A stretch of DNA of 41,990 bases from an uncultured Prevotellaceae bacterium (GCA_900317835.1 ONIL01000030.1:1-41990), one strand, 5' to 3'; positions 9,654 through 17,848 are shown, counted from the first letter of the stretch. Notes: generated by a model not told the origin, from the sequence alone. Program-made: numbers and translations.

Positions 9654-10766
9654 ATGAAAAAGGCATTTTTAACAACAATGATGACGCTGGTGGCTGCCAT
9701 CGCGCCAATGAGTGCACAAAATGAGCAGACCGCAGAGCCGCAAATTGTGCTCGAGTCGTTGGCCGAAGAAATGAGTTATCATCCAGATGATTATTCCCTA
9801 GATAGATTTATTCACATTTTTTATAAAGCAGATATCCAAAATTCGGATGACAGTGAAGCTGCCATTTACTATAGAATCGTAAGATATGGTTTGACAACAG
9901 AATGGCAAGAATATGATATGACGACGCTCTATTTTGTGGATGGTGGATCCTATGGGATCGAAGCCTATGCTCAAGCTGATGGTAAACTTCCAAGTAACAT
10001 CAGCAGTTCTCAATTCGAAGTTAGCGATTATTATCTGTACAGTGTTTTCATAATTGATGGAGTCTATTTCAAGACTTTAGATAATTCTTCGGCAATGGTA
10101 ACTAGCGCCGCTGAATGGTCGAGTGACTTCGGTTACTACGGTTACAACTATACTGGTGATATCGTGATTCCAAGTCAAGTTGAGCTGTATGGTGATCAGT
10201 ATACGGTGGCAGGTATTGATGACTATGCATTTCGTGATTGTAATGTAACAACAGTGGTGTTGCCAAACACGATTGAGACTATTGGGTATGAAGCTTTCAG
10301 CGGATGTACAGGTTTAACGAGTATTGTAGTCAAAGCTGTTACTCCTCCTACTACATATTCATCATTCTATTCTTACGATGATTCTCTTTTCGAACAGATA
10401 ACATTATTCGTACCAGAGGGGTCGCTAGAGACATACCGAGCCGATTGGTTATGGGGCCAGTTTACTCATATCGTGCCGTTTATCGGCGCTGGGCCTGGTG
10501 ACATCAACGGCGACGGTGTCATTGCAGTCAATGATGTGACTGGCCTGATTGACCAATTGCTCAATGGAGAGGAATGCTGGGAGGTCAATAATGTTCTTTC
10601 TCACAACAAGTGGCGCACATTGACCCATCAACGGGCAGTGTGCGCTTCTCGTTTGATTACACGGTGCGGGCATCGGTGGCCAGCAGGCGGTGCCCAATGC
10701 GACAATAGATGCACTTGCGCGCCTCGCAGTAGTTGCGGCGCAGCTGGATCAACGCCTGGCTCGTGA
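9654..10766 (+). pseudogene. BspA-like protein with frameshifted, truncated dockerin
   Basis: Open frame of 370 aa with a signal peptide (1-21), an N-terminal beta-rich domain like that of the gene at 210-2429, one or two LRR_5 repeats (DDYAFRDCN, GYEAFSGCTGL) and the first half of the dockerin-like domain. After GEE (about 10574) the frame changes. Compared with the paralogue, 73 bp are missing, removing the second Ca-binding loop. The old stop TAA (10589-10591, after codons for LLGGQ) is skipped. The frame then reads about 58 aberrant residues and overlaps the DUF2851 gene antisense by 110 nt. The N-terminal part may still be made; the C-terminus is not native. Confidence 0.8.
10476..10575 (+). 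repeat. 100-bp near-identical duplicate, copy 2 (dockerin region)
   Basis: Partner of 9428-9527. It ends exactly at the inferred 73-bp deletion junction. Confidence 0.85.
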
Positions 10767-11937
10767 GCGCGTCGTCACACTTCAGCCCTGCAGACCTGAA
10801 CATCGTCACGATGCTGTTCTGTTCGGGGCGGATATCCTCCAACAGGGCAATCGCGCGATCGGTCATTCCGTAGTCGTCGGTCATCTCGCCGCGGGCATAA
10901 TACAGCGGTGCTACTGTATTGATGAGCACGATGTCAATGCTGCTGTTCGACAACGCGCGTCCTGCGCTGGGCGACGGCTTGCCAAAGCTATAGTGCGTCG
11001 TCCAGTAACCACTCAGCTCGATGTCAAACAACTGACGCAGTTGCTTGGTGTCGTTAGCGCCCAAGATATCGTTCATCAGGTTGAAGCCGCCGTGAACAAA
11101 CTGTGCCAGCAACGCGATGCGGCGGTAGGGAAAATTCTGGGGACGGCTGCGGAACAGCCGCCATGCCGCGCCCTCGATGGGGCGCAACGAGAACTTGTTG
11201 GCCAGGAAGGCATATTCCCTCATCAGCTGCTGATAATAAGTCTCCCCGTCGTGAGCGCCGTTCAACAGGCCAGCCTGCCCGAAAAGCAGCGCCTCGACCT
11301 GGAGGATAGAGTCGCTGTGCTTGTGCAACAGGCGCAACGGCGTGACGCGTGCCAGGCGTTCAAAGGCATCATTATTGATACCGAAGCCCAACGTCCTTGC
11401 CAACAGCACATAGCAGATATCCTCCCAGCTGCCATTATAGCGGTCATACAACTCTCGCACGCGGTCCACCTTGCCATGCAGGCGCTCGAATGCCAATGCC
11501 TCGATCCACTCGGTCACCGTCAATTGCGGCACCTCCTTGAGTCGTGCGGAACAGGGCAGCTCAATGCGCGCATTAACCAACTTGTCGTAGCACTCGTTGA
11601 AACGTGGCGACACCCGCAACTCGACCTGGGGGATGAGTTCACCGTTGATGCGATAGACTGGGGCGTCATCCTTCTCGACAACGTGAAGGATCACACTGTC
11701 ATAGGCCGCATCCTCATCGTGGTGATGCCGTTTCCAGTCGCTGGCACGCATGTGGATCTCCACATTGCCCACCCACAAGTGGCCGTCTATCTCCACCTTG
11801 GCGTTGAAGAAGTCGGGGCCCGAATCGGTATTGAGCAGTCCCGGATCGATGACACGCACCTTGCGGCCATCGTTGGTCACCATGTCCTCGCTCAGCCATA
11901 GCTTGTGTTGCCAGATATATTGCAGCAGTCCTTCCAT
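10657..11937 (-). CDS. DUF2851 family protein
   Basis: A 426-aa cytoplasmic protein of unknown function that is widespread in Bacteroidetes. ATG at 11937 is preferred; the open frame begins with an in-frame TTG 18 nt upstream. Recognisable family features are the start MEGLLQYIWQHKLW, then IDPGLLNTDSGPDFFNAKV and GNVEIHMRASDW, with the nuclease-like pattern of acidic residues plus VILHVV. The rest is helical with conserved PYRRIALLAQF. No signal peptide or membrane segment. It converges on the broken BspA-like gene. The biochemical role is not established. Confidence 0.85.
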   Translation of the reverse strand: MEGLLQYIWQHKLWLSEDMVTNDGRKVRVIDPGLLNTDSGPDFFNAKVEIDGHLWVGNVEIHMRASDWKRHHHDEDAAYDSVILHVVEKDDAPVYRINGELIPQVELRVSPRFNECYDKLVNARIELPCSARLKEVPQLTVTEWIEALAFERLHGKVDRVRELYDRYNGSWEDICYVLLARTLGFGINNDAFERLARVTPLRLLHKHSDSILQVEALLFGQAGLLNGAHDGETYYQQLMREYAFLANKFSLRPIEGAAWRLFRSRPQNFPYRRIALLAQFVHGGFNLMNDILGANDTKQLRQLFDIELSGYWTTHYSFGKPSPSAGRALSNSSIDIVLINTVAPLYYARGEMTDDYGMTDRAIALLEDIRPEQNSIVTMFRSAGLKCDDALTSQALIQLRRNYCEARKCIYCRIGHRLLATDARTV

Positions 11938-12049
11938 CGCGTCATTGATAATCAACGAGCGAATTTACGGCTTTTTCCCTTGCCAGCAGCCATTTGAGCC
12001 CTAAAAAAGCACCGATACAAATAATTTTTGGAAATTTCTGCCAAAAAAT

Positions 12050-12080
12050 TTGGTCATGTCAGATTTCTGACCTAATTTTG
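12050..12080 (+). promoter_or_regulatory. Promoter of tRNA-Phe
   Basis: TTG (12050-12052), 20 nt, TAATTTTG (12073-12080), ending 15 nt before the tRNA. Confidence 0.6.
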
Positions 12081-12095
12081 CACTCGCTTTTGAAA

Positions 12096-12167
12096 GGTAC
12101 CTTAGCTCAGTGGTAGAGCAGTGGACTGAAAATCCGCGTGTCCCTGGTTCGATCCCCGGAGGTACCA
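12096..12167 (+). tRNA. tRNA-Phe (anticodon GAA)
   Basis: A full cloverleaf can be folded: 7-bp acceptor GGTACCT/AGGTACC, D-stem GCTC/GAGC, anticodon stem GTGGA/TCCGC with loop CTGAAAA (anticodon GAA), and T-loop TTCGATC. The T-stem CCTGG/CCCGG has one internal T-C mismatch. The 3' CCA is not encoded (discriminator A, then CGA). The tRNA marks the border between the backbone and an accessory region. Confidence 0.93.
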
Positions 12168-12203
12168 CGATAATTTAGACGTAAGTGTCTGATAATCAAC
12201 TTT

Positions 12204-12255
12204 TCGGTTTTTAAATGGGTTCGGAATTGACAACCATTTGACAACCGATTTTTTT
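12204..12255 (+). terminator. Terminator downstream of tRNA-Phe
   Basis: A two-part stem (TCGGTT with AACCGA, and AAATGG with CCATTT) is followed by seven T (12249-12255). It lies 24 nt before the next start codon, so that gene would need readthrough or a promoter hidden in this stretch. Confidence 0.65.
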
Positions 12256-12278
12256 ATATATAATTAACAGATTAAACT

Positions 12279-13343
12279 ATGACTAGAGACGAATTTATCG
12301 CCAAAATTGAGAATCCTGACGATGTAAATCGCGTTATGGCGCGCGTCGATGAGGGTGCGCAGTTATTACAATACACTGTTTATGGGGATATTGAAAAATG
12401 GTATGATGAATGCGCCAAGTATTATGATTCTGCTGTTTTCGAAGTTGATGAAGACAGCGAAGCGTTTCAGCTTCAAGTAGAAACGCTTGGGTTGAGCAAA
12501 GGAGATAAGTTTTTCTCTTTCCCTCACTTCAACTCGATGTTGTCCGAAGCGTTTGATAAATTTCGTTATCTAAAGTATTTCATGGATCAAGAAGTTGATC
12601 TGAGGCATGACGCAAATCAAGCAAAACAATCCATTAAAAAGCATGTTATCGACCATATAAAAGAATCTGGTGGATTGTTTTCTAAAGAAGACTTTGTGTC
12701 AGATGTTGTTGATGCACTCTATAACCATTATGAAAGGTACAATCAGTTACTCGAATCAAAGATTGATGACTTGAATGATGCGAAGGTGTTATTAGAACTG
12801 AAGGAATATCTGCAGGCCCCAACATCTGGAGCTGATATGCCTCATCGAACATGTGAGATCTCATTCACTCCATTAGAGAACAATTTGCCGAAATTCAAGA
12901 TCAAAGGCGAACGCACCAACAAGTTGATGGATGAAGTGTTGGTTCCCTATTTTATTGACCGTTTTTCTGGGAAGTACTTTTCCGGGAAGGACTTTGAGGC
13001 AATAAAAACGGAACTGGATACGTGTAAAAAGCTGAAAAGGAGGATTCTAAACAAGGCTGTATTTGAAATATACAAGGTATTTGATAAGCATGGCTACGTT
13101 GAATACGGACTTACAGAAGACACCTATCATTTGGGCGCAAAAGACGGTAAATATGGTCGTGTGACATTTGATATTTCGGTTTGGATTTTTGATTTATTTG
13201 CTCCAATTTGTGACGACAGGCGATTTAAACAAGAAGGCATGGACCGAAAAGAGAAAGCCGATACTATACGCTATATAATGGAGGCGGACACAAGAAAGTT
13301 GGAGTTGGATATCCCAGAGGACTGGAAACGCTACGTGTTTTAA
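12279..13343 (+). CDS. Hypothetical protein, function unknown
   Basis: Predicted soluble 354-aa protein; I do not recognise a family. No signal peptide or membrane segment. It is highly charged and mostly helical: the N-terminus TRDEFIAKIENPDD, a central helical region (about 100-180) with LRHDANQAKQSIKKHV, and a C-terminal region with KYGRVTFDISVWIFDLF. It is the first gene after tRNA-Phe, and its stop codon is immediately followed by the structured RNA candidate at 13344-13697. The pair could be one functional unit, but nothing in the sequence proves this. Confidence 0.7.
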   Translation: MTRDEFIAKIENPDDVNRVMARVDEGAQLLQYTVYGDIEKWYDECAKYYDSAVFEVDEDSEAFQLQVETLGLSKGDKFFSFPHFNSMLSEAFDKFRYLKYFMDQEVDLRHDANQAKQSIKKHVIDHIKESGGLFSKEDFVSDVVDALYNHYERYNQLLESKIDDLNDAKVLLELKEYLQAPTSGADMPHRTCEISFTPLENNLPKFKIKGERTNKLMDEVLVPYFIDRFSGKYFSGKDFEAIKTELDTCKKLKRRILNKAVFEIYKVFDKHGYVEYGLTEDTYHLGAKDGKYGRVTFDISVWIFDLFAPICDDRRFKQEGMDRKEKADTIRYIMEADTRKLELDIPEDWKRYVF

Positions 13344-13697
13344 GGCCCTCCTTCCTTGTGAATGCAGGTTGGCGAAGAGAACCCCCTCCCGTCTCGGCGG
13401 CTGGATAGCGTATAATTAAGGGCCAGCAGAACCCTTATATGTAACAGAAATACGTGCCCCCGAGAGGACTGCTGGCAAACATATCAACAGGCTGGCGGGT
13501 AGAGGGGCAATAAACAACAATATATCGATGGACAAGGACCGACTGGCGAAGAGTTAGTCGAAAAACCACCATCACGGACGTTGACCCGTTGGTGTGAACC
13601 GTGACCTAAAGACGTTACACCTTCACATCAATGGCGAGTCCGGAAAAGAAAAGCAAGACCAGTATTGAAGAAATACTAGCCTTGCCTTCTTTTTTTG
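13344..13697 (+). ncRNA. Candidate structured non-coding RNA, class not recognised
   Basis: This 350-nt non-coding stretch is rich in long-range complementarity. GGCCCT (13344-13349) pairs with AGGGCC (13419-13424). GCCAGCAG (13422-13429) pairs with CTGCTGGC (13469-13476), and ATATGT (13437-13442) in that loop pairs with ACATAT (13479-13484), making an H-type pseudoknot. TGCCCC (13455-13460) pairs with GGGGCA (13504-13509). CGACT (13540-13544) pairs with AGTCG (13556-13560). A 13-bp stem (13586-13598 with 13622-13634) is capped by CGGAC/GTCCG (13575-13579 with 13638-13642) and contains an inner GTGAC/GTTAC hairpin. A terminator closes the unit. Not all pairings can form at once. I saw no RNase P, tmRNA, SRP or group I/II intron signatures. 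Confidence 0.6.
13653..13697 (+). terminator. Rho-independent terminator of the RNA candidate
   Basis: A 14-nt stem (13653-13666 with 13672-13685, two mismatches) is followed by CTTCTTTTTTT (13687-13697). The T-run fixes the plus strand as the transcribed one. Confidence 0.75.
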
Positions 13698-13780
13698 CCC
13701 TTAACTTATAATGTGTATTCTGATGGCAAAACATACCATCAAAAACAACCATAAAGAAGTAACCCGATTAATGAGAAATA

Positions 13781-14230
13781 TCAGAAAGAGCACATTCCAT
13801 CCCATTCAACAAGGTCAGATCTAACAAATCCAACCTTGCCATCGATGCGAATCTTGTACCACCCATTTATCTTTCCAATGCAATCATAGCAATCCGGAAC
13901 ATATCCTAAAATGGTATTATCGGCAATCTTGGCAATAACAGGGGAATCAGTTGATGGCCTTTTACGAACATTAATATTGCCTGTTCTATTTTGGTCGCGG
14001 TAAACGATTCCTTGGCCATCCTTGGCACTAAAAGTTACGACGCGATGTCCTTTTATTGGAACTTCCACATCGTCCTGTATTTCAATAGTGTAGGTCGTTT
14101 TGTTGGTTTTTACATATCGGCCAACAACTTCTCCGCGTTTATCTATAACCATCTTCATGCTTTGTGCATTCGAAGTCATAAACACTAATACAAGCGCAAA
14201 TGATAGTACAAATCGTAGTCTACTAGCCAT
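13781..14230 (-). CDS. Secreted SH3-like domain protein
   Basis: Exported 149-aa protein. ATG at 14230 is chosen because it starts a good signal peptide (MASRLRFVLSFALV...SNAQ); the longer frame begins with TTG. A short beta-rich region (about 25-75) is followed by a bacterial SH3 domain (about 80-140) with the typical NVRKRPSTDSPVIAKI start and WYKIRIDGKVGFVRSDLV end. Bacterial SH3 domains usually bind cell-wall peptides or proteins. No catalytic domain is attached, so it may be a binding or accessory protein. Confidence 0.75.
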   Translation of the reverse strand: MASRLRFVLSFALVLVFMTSNAQSMKMVIDKRGEVVGRYVKTNKTTYTIEIQDDVEVPIKGHRVVTFSAKDGQGIVYRDQNRTGNINVRKRPSTDSPVIAKIADNTILGYVPDCYDCIGKINGWYKIRIDGKVGFVRSDLVEWDGMCSF

Positions 14231-14254
14231 AATAATTGATATATTAATTTTTTG

Positions 14255-14262
14255 CAAAAGTA
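14255..14262 (-). promoter_or_regulatory. -7 box of the SH3-protein gene
   Basis: Minus-strand TACTTTTG fits TAnnTTTG and lies 25 nt upstream of the chosen start. A clear -33 TTG at normal spacing is not seen. Confidence 0.4.
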
Positions 14263-14364
14263 ATAATTATTTGCAAGACAGCTAGGTACTCACCTAAAAA
14301 ACTTAATTGCTTTAGGCGAATGCCCAATACAACCTTCGCAGGTGACTACCTATTGCCTTCTTTA

Positions 14365-15006
14365 TTAACGCACAATGATTGTAGAATACATTGGAAATAA
14401 GTCTGAGATCAAGAACGGTCGCGTGTCTGATGCTTGGATTCGTTCAATGAGTTTTGCAGTAAGGTTTGCATGGAATTCGTCATCAGGCGAATATCTGTTA
14501 AGGAGATTCCTGGATTCTTCGAATCTCCCTGCTTCTCGCAAAAGCTCGGCATTGAGCAAGACATCCAGTTGCTGTGACTCAAGAAGCAGGTCAATGATGC
14601 CGTGGAAGAAATCTTGTTCCTCTTGAATGATTGGCTTGGCATTCTCGCGGGTGAACTCGTCGTTGTACGCCCATACCAACATGAATAGTATGCTCAACCT
14701 TTCGCCTTCAGATAGTTCAGGGATTTCCTTTAACGAGTCCCACGCTTCTTTTATCTCGAAGTATGAGAGCTCGCCTAGCTCAAAGGAATAATCATCGCCG
14801 TACTCAGGTGTTTGTCGCGACATCAAGTAGAAACCGCCACAAGAAGGACACTTTTGAACGAATGATACCCTTGGGAGCATCGGTGCGATAGTTTTGTTGT
14901 CTGACCATACTTGTTGGCCAAATGTGTTACCTGAGAGCAGACTCAGGACCTCTTTTTTCGACCCGCAATGAGGACAAGTGAGGATTTGTGCATTACCTGG
15001 ATTCAT
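14365..15006 (-). CDS. Zinc-ribbon protein of unknown function
   Basis: Predicted cytoplasmic protein of 213 aa when started at ATG 15006; the longer frame adds 23 weakly plausible residues. The N-terminus has TCPHCGSKKE and later QKCPSCGGFY. This makes two C-x2-C knuckles about 40 residues apart that should bind one zinc, as in DUF2225-like zinc ribbons. The C-terminal two-thirds is helical, with FEESRNLLNRYSP resembling a tetratricopeptide hairpin. No export signal. The role is not known. Confidence 0.65.
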   Translation of the reverse strand: MNPGNAQILTCPHCGSKKEVLSLLSGNTFGQQVWSDNKTIAPMLPRVSFVQKCPSCGGFYLMSRQTPEYGDDYSFELGELSYFEIKEAWDSLKEIPELSEGERLSILFMLVWAYNDEFTRENAKPIIQEEQDFFHGIIDLLLESQQLDVLLNAELLREAGRFEESRNLLNRYSPDDEFHANLTAKLIERIQASDTRPFLISDLFPMYSTIIVR

Positions 15007-15154
15007 AGTTTTGATTGAATTAAAAACTTGTAAATATCTAAAATAAACTATTGTTTGGCTGGAATGAGCTCCCATAGTAGGTGGAATGCTGCCTTGTCAT
15101 AGTGACGACATCCCACCTTAGACTATGGAAAAGCATAACATTTCGTATCGACTT

Positions 15155-15994
15155 TTACAGTTTCCTTTCACTCCAGTAGCAAGCAAATACTTTTGTCATT
15201 TCCTCATCATCACATTCCTCGCTCATCTTGTCAAACTTTTTCCTCGCTTTCATTGAACCACGTGATAATGCGGCAGCTTCAACCAATCTTGCAGTTTTGT
15301 AACCACTCTCAAAAGGAACACTCATACCATTGGTCATCTTTGACAATTCGCGATACCAAGGTTCGTCAGTAATGGTGACTGTGTCAATCTTAATTTTCAA
15401 AGAAGCGGCTTTCTTTGCTTCTTCCCTCCAATCGATCCGGTTGTTAACAACAATGTTCTCATATGTATAGCCGACAGGATGCGGAGCAGCATCTGAAATC
15501 AGCAGAATAACACGGGTCGAATTCTCGCGCCAGGGTGTCTCTTCAACAATCTTCTTAATGACGAGCTCATAGAATTCGTCACCGTCGCCACCACTTGTGT
15601 CTTGCGATTCCATCACGAATTTCACTAACTCGTTTTCATTGTCTGTTGGCATGATGCACTGATATGCCTTGCCAAACTCTTGAGCATTTTTCATATCACA
15701 GTAATCACCAAAGGCTACAATACCGAGTCGAAGATCTTCATTGTCTTCGAACAGGCGAGGTATTAAGTCTGATACCTCTTTACGTACAGCTCCGATATAT
15801 GCTGCCATTGACCCTGTAGTGTCAAAAGCGATAACCATGTCTAAAACACCGATGGACTTAGGAGCTACCTTATTCAAGGATTTTTCGTCTTTCTTGTTGT
15901 CTGACTTGGGCTCCTCGATAATTGTCTCTTCTGTTGCGCTAGTGGCTTCAGCCTCTTTTGCGTCTGTCTTCTTGGAAATGTCTGATAATTTCAT
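15155..15994 (-). CDS. Cytoplasmic von Willebrand factor A (VWA) domain protein, sigma-regulon member
   Basis: A 279-aa protein without signal peptide. A charged, disordered N-terminus (1-45) is followed by a VWA domain (about 48-250). Its first beta-strand VIAFDTTGSM carries the MIDAS metal-binding DxTxS set (Asp58, Thr60, Ser62). The motif SGGDGDEFYE and the strand RVILLISDAAPHP supply the further MIDAS positions. Such domains bind protein partners through a divalent metal, for example in TerY-type or MoxR-linked systems. The gene is preceded by the shared TGTTTACATT promoter element and diverges from 16282-16731. It is distinct from the lipoprotein VWA at 24425. Confidence 0.8.
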   Translation of the reverse strand: MKLSDISKKTDAKEAEATSATEETIIEEPKSDNKKDEKSLNKVAPKSIGVLDMVIAFDTTGSMAAYIGAVRKEVSDLIPRLFEDNEDLRLGIVAFGDYCDMKNAQEFGKAYQCIMPTDNENELVKFVMESQDTSGGDGDEFYELVIKKIVEETPWRENSTRVILLISDAAPHPVGYTYENIVVNNRIDWREEAKKAASLKIKIDTVTITDEPWYRELSKMTNGMSVPFESGYKTARLVEAAALSRGSMKARKKFDKMSEECDDEEMTKVFACYWSERKL

Positions 15995-16126
15995 TGTAGG
16001 ATAAGTTTAATTGTTTATAATTCAGTTAGATATTACAAAACTACAGATAAACCATATTATATTCTTGTTTCTGCAACCTTGCAATAATTATTCTCATTTC
16101 GTAAGTTGATAATCGTTTGCTTACCC

Positions 16127-16157
16127 ATTAATACCCCATCAATAGAAAATGTAAACA
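16127..16157 (-). promoter_or_regulatory. Shared regulon promoter element (VWA gene)
   Basis: Minus-strand TGTTTACATT (16148-16157), 12 nt, GGTATTAAT (16127-16135). Same element as six others in this window, with one extra spacer base. It gives a leader of about 125 nt. It faces away from the copy at 16211. Confidence 0.75.
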
Positions 16158-16210
16158 TGGTAGATGAAAAAATGTGTTGAATTATTCGCTTGCAAAATGT
16201 TTTGGAATCA

Positions 16211-16240
16211 TGTTTACATTCTTGTGATTGTGGTATAAAG
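16211..16240 (+). promoter_or_regulatory. Shared regulon promoter element (16282 gene)
   Basis: TGTTTACATT (16211-16220), 11 nt, GGTATAAAG (16232-16240), 41 nt before the start codon. Confidence 0.8.
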
Positions 16241-16281
16241 AGGCAGAACAACGAATTACCAACAATTTAAAAATAGGTATT

Positions 16282-16731
16282 ATGGAAGTTTATTATTCAC
16301 ATACAACGATCTCTGCCCCTGACCAGATTCAGGATGTACTTGATTATTTGGTGAAGGTGGCTGCACGGGCAAAGAAATTGGGTGCCGATAACGTGTATAA
16401 TGACGCTCAGTCACAGTTCAACAGAATTTACTCTGAATGGGATGCAAAGACTAAAGCAGAAGTCAAGAATAAGCGCACCTGGTATGACCGGTTGTGGGGC
16501 AATACATTTGATACTTTTGTTCATGTACCTTTCCAGACCTCATTGAAAACTGAAATGAGCCTTGTCAATTTAGAGTATGATACGGATGTAACCTTGGGAG
16601 GGGTGGAGTACGCCTCTTATAACCTAGCTTACAAACTGAAAGATATGCTTGATCATCCTGATAGGCATATTGGAAATAAGGGCATGTTCCCTATTGATCG
16701 CAACCCGTTTGGCCGCTTTGGGTACTTTTAA
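16282..16731 (+). CDS. Hypothetical protein, sigma-regulon member
   Basis: Predicted soluble 149-aa protein. ATG at 16282 is chosen because the longer frame would start upstream of the shared promoter's expected start site. I do not recognise a family. The first 65 residues are amphipathic helix (DQIQDVLDYLVKVAARAKKL). The middle contains WYDRLWGNTFDTFVHVPFQ and the end has repeated aromatic and Gly residues (RNPFGRFGYF). No signal peptide, membrane segment or metal motif. It is the first gene after one of the strongest copies of the regulon promoter. Confidence 0.7.
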   Translation: MEVYYSHTTISAPDQIQDVLDYLVKVAARAKKLGADNVYNDAQSQFNRIYSEWDAKTKAEVKNKRTWYDRLWGNTFDTFVHVPFQTSLKTEMSLVNLEYDTDVTLGGVEYASYNLAYKLKDMLDHPDRHIGNKGMFPIDRNPFGRFGYF

Positions 16732-16753
16732 TCAGAACTCTTTAGTTGGCGAC

Positions 16754-16785
16754 TTGCCTAACGATTAATATTTTCATTAACTTTG
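16754..16785 (+). promoter_or_regulatory. Housekeeping promoter of the M50 peptidase gene
   Basis: TTG (16754-16756), 21 nt, TAACTTTG (16778-16785), 24 nt before the start codon. It does not contain the regulon element. Confidence 0.6.
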
Positions 16786-16809
16786 TAATCACTAAAATAA
16801 CACAACATT

Positions 16810-17715
16810 ATGAGCCAAAACGAAATCAACAATCAGTCAATGGAAGAGAACCCTGTGCCGGTTGACGAGATGAACGACCAGCAGCCAGATATTTACCTTG
16901 GTCCAACCAAGCCATCGTCGAATCTCAATGATGAGGAGGTGAATAATGGTGATGGTTTTACATTCAATTGGACCCAGCTAATCATTGGCGTGGCACTTAT
17001 TTGCTGGTTTTCCCTATCTGGTGGCCTTTTCTCAAACTGGTCCTTTTATGTTTTTCTTGGTATCGTGATTATCATTCACGAACTTGGCCATGTGGTCATC
17101 GGCAAGGCATTCGGCTGCTTTATCAAGGCAATGCAGGTCTTCTTCTTGCCCTTTGTGAGCTACAAGCCCAAACAGGTTCCTGGAGGAAGTTCTTGGCGCG
17201 ATATCACATGGAGCCTGGGCGTTTTGCCTTTGGGCGGAGTCACGATCTTTAAATCGCGTGAGCAGGAAGAGAGAGAAAAGGAGATGTGGTATTATCAAGA
17301 GCCGGAACAAGTCGAGCAGGAAGTGGAGTTGACAGCTGCCACGTCACCATATATCGACGACAAGCCTGCTTGGCAACGGCTACTCATCTCGGCTGCCGGT
17401 GTGCTGTTCAACTTTGCAACTTTCCTCATTCTGTACGTTATTATGCCCTTTGTTCCATTGGAGTGGTATAGTATTTTGGAGCCGTTGGCGATACTTTCGC
17501 TTCTGCTTGCAGTATTGAACGTGTTGCCGATTTATCCCCTTGATGGTGGTGCTATTGTGTTCGCATTGTTTGAGATTGTCACAGGCCAGAAACCTTCGCC
17601 AGCGTTCACCAAAGCGTGTGGCTGGATAGGAGCTATCATTGTCATTCTTTTGTTCTGGGTGTTCCCTGAGTCGCTGGATGGCATCCTGGGCAGTGTGTTC
17701 AAGGTCTTCTTCTGA
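16810..17715 (+). CDS. M50 family (site-2-protease-like) intramembrane metallopeptidase
   Basis: A 301-aa polytopic membrane protein. A hydrophilic N-terminus (1-52) is followed by hydrophobic segments at about 54-72 and 78-100. The latter carries the zinc-binding HELGH (His90, Glu91, His94). Later segments lie at about 187-215 (with AGVLFNF, the equivalent of the family's GPxxN region) and 222-258 (with NVLPIYPLDGG, Asp245 the third zinc ligand), plus a final helix at 268-285. No PDZ domain is present, unlike RseP; the 100-185 loop is charged. M50 proteases cut transmembrane substrates such as anti-sigma factors. Its position 1.6 kb from an ECF sigma/anti-sigma pair makes it a candidate for that step. 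Confidence 0.85.
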   Translation: MSQNEINNQSMEENPVPVDEMNDQQPDIYLGPTKPSSNLNDEEVNNGDGFTFNWTQLIIGVALICWFSLSGGLFSNWSFYVFLGIVIIIHELGHVVIGKAFGCFIKAMQVFFLPFVSYKPKQVPGGSSWRDITWSLGVLPLGGVTIFKSREQEEREKEMWYYQEPEQVEQEVELTAATSPYIDDKPAWQRLLISAAGVLFNFATFLILYVIMPFVPLEWYSILEPLAILSLLLAVLNVLPIYPLDGGAIVFALFEIVTGQKPSPAFTKACGWIGAIIVILLFWVFPESLDGILGSVFKVFF

Positions 17716-17741
17716 CAATAACGATTCATATCATTGACATC

Positions 17742-17777
17742 AATGCTGCCTGCCCGATGTGGTGGGACAGCATTTTT
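17742..17777 (+). terminator. Terminator after the M50 peptidase gene
   Basis: AATGCTG (17742-17748) pairs with CAGCATT (17768-17774), with an inner GCCC/GGG stem, followed by TTT. Confidence 0.75.
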
Positions 17778-17818
17778 CCTCCTGAAAGCAGAGTTTCTTC
17801 TATGATTTCATCGATGTG

Positions 17819-17848
17819 TGTTTACATTTTTCGATTTCTGGTATAAAA
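17819..17848 (+). promoter_or_regulatory. Shared regulon promoter element (17892 gene)
   Basis: TGTTTACATT (17819-17828), 11 nt, GGTATAAAA (17840-17848), 43 nt before the start codon. Confidence 0.8.

Noticed and set aside
10690-11901. A 403-aa plus-strand open frame opposite DUF2851
   Set aside because: The minus-strand product matches DUF2851 motifs throughout. The plus-strand frame has no signal, domain or promoter.
13344-13697. RNase P RNA, tmRNA or a group II intron remnant
   Set aside because: None of the universally conserved blocks (RNase P P4 segments, tRNA-like ends and tag frame, domain V) could be found by eye.
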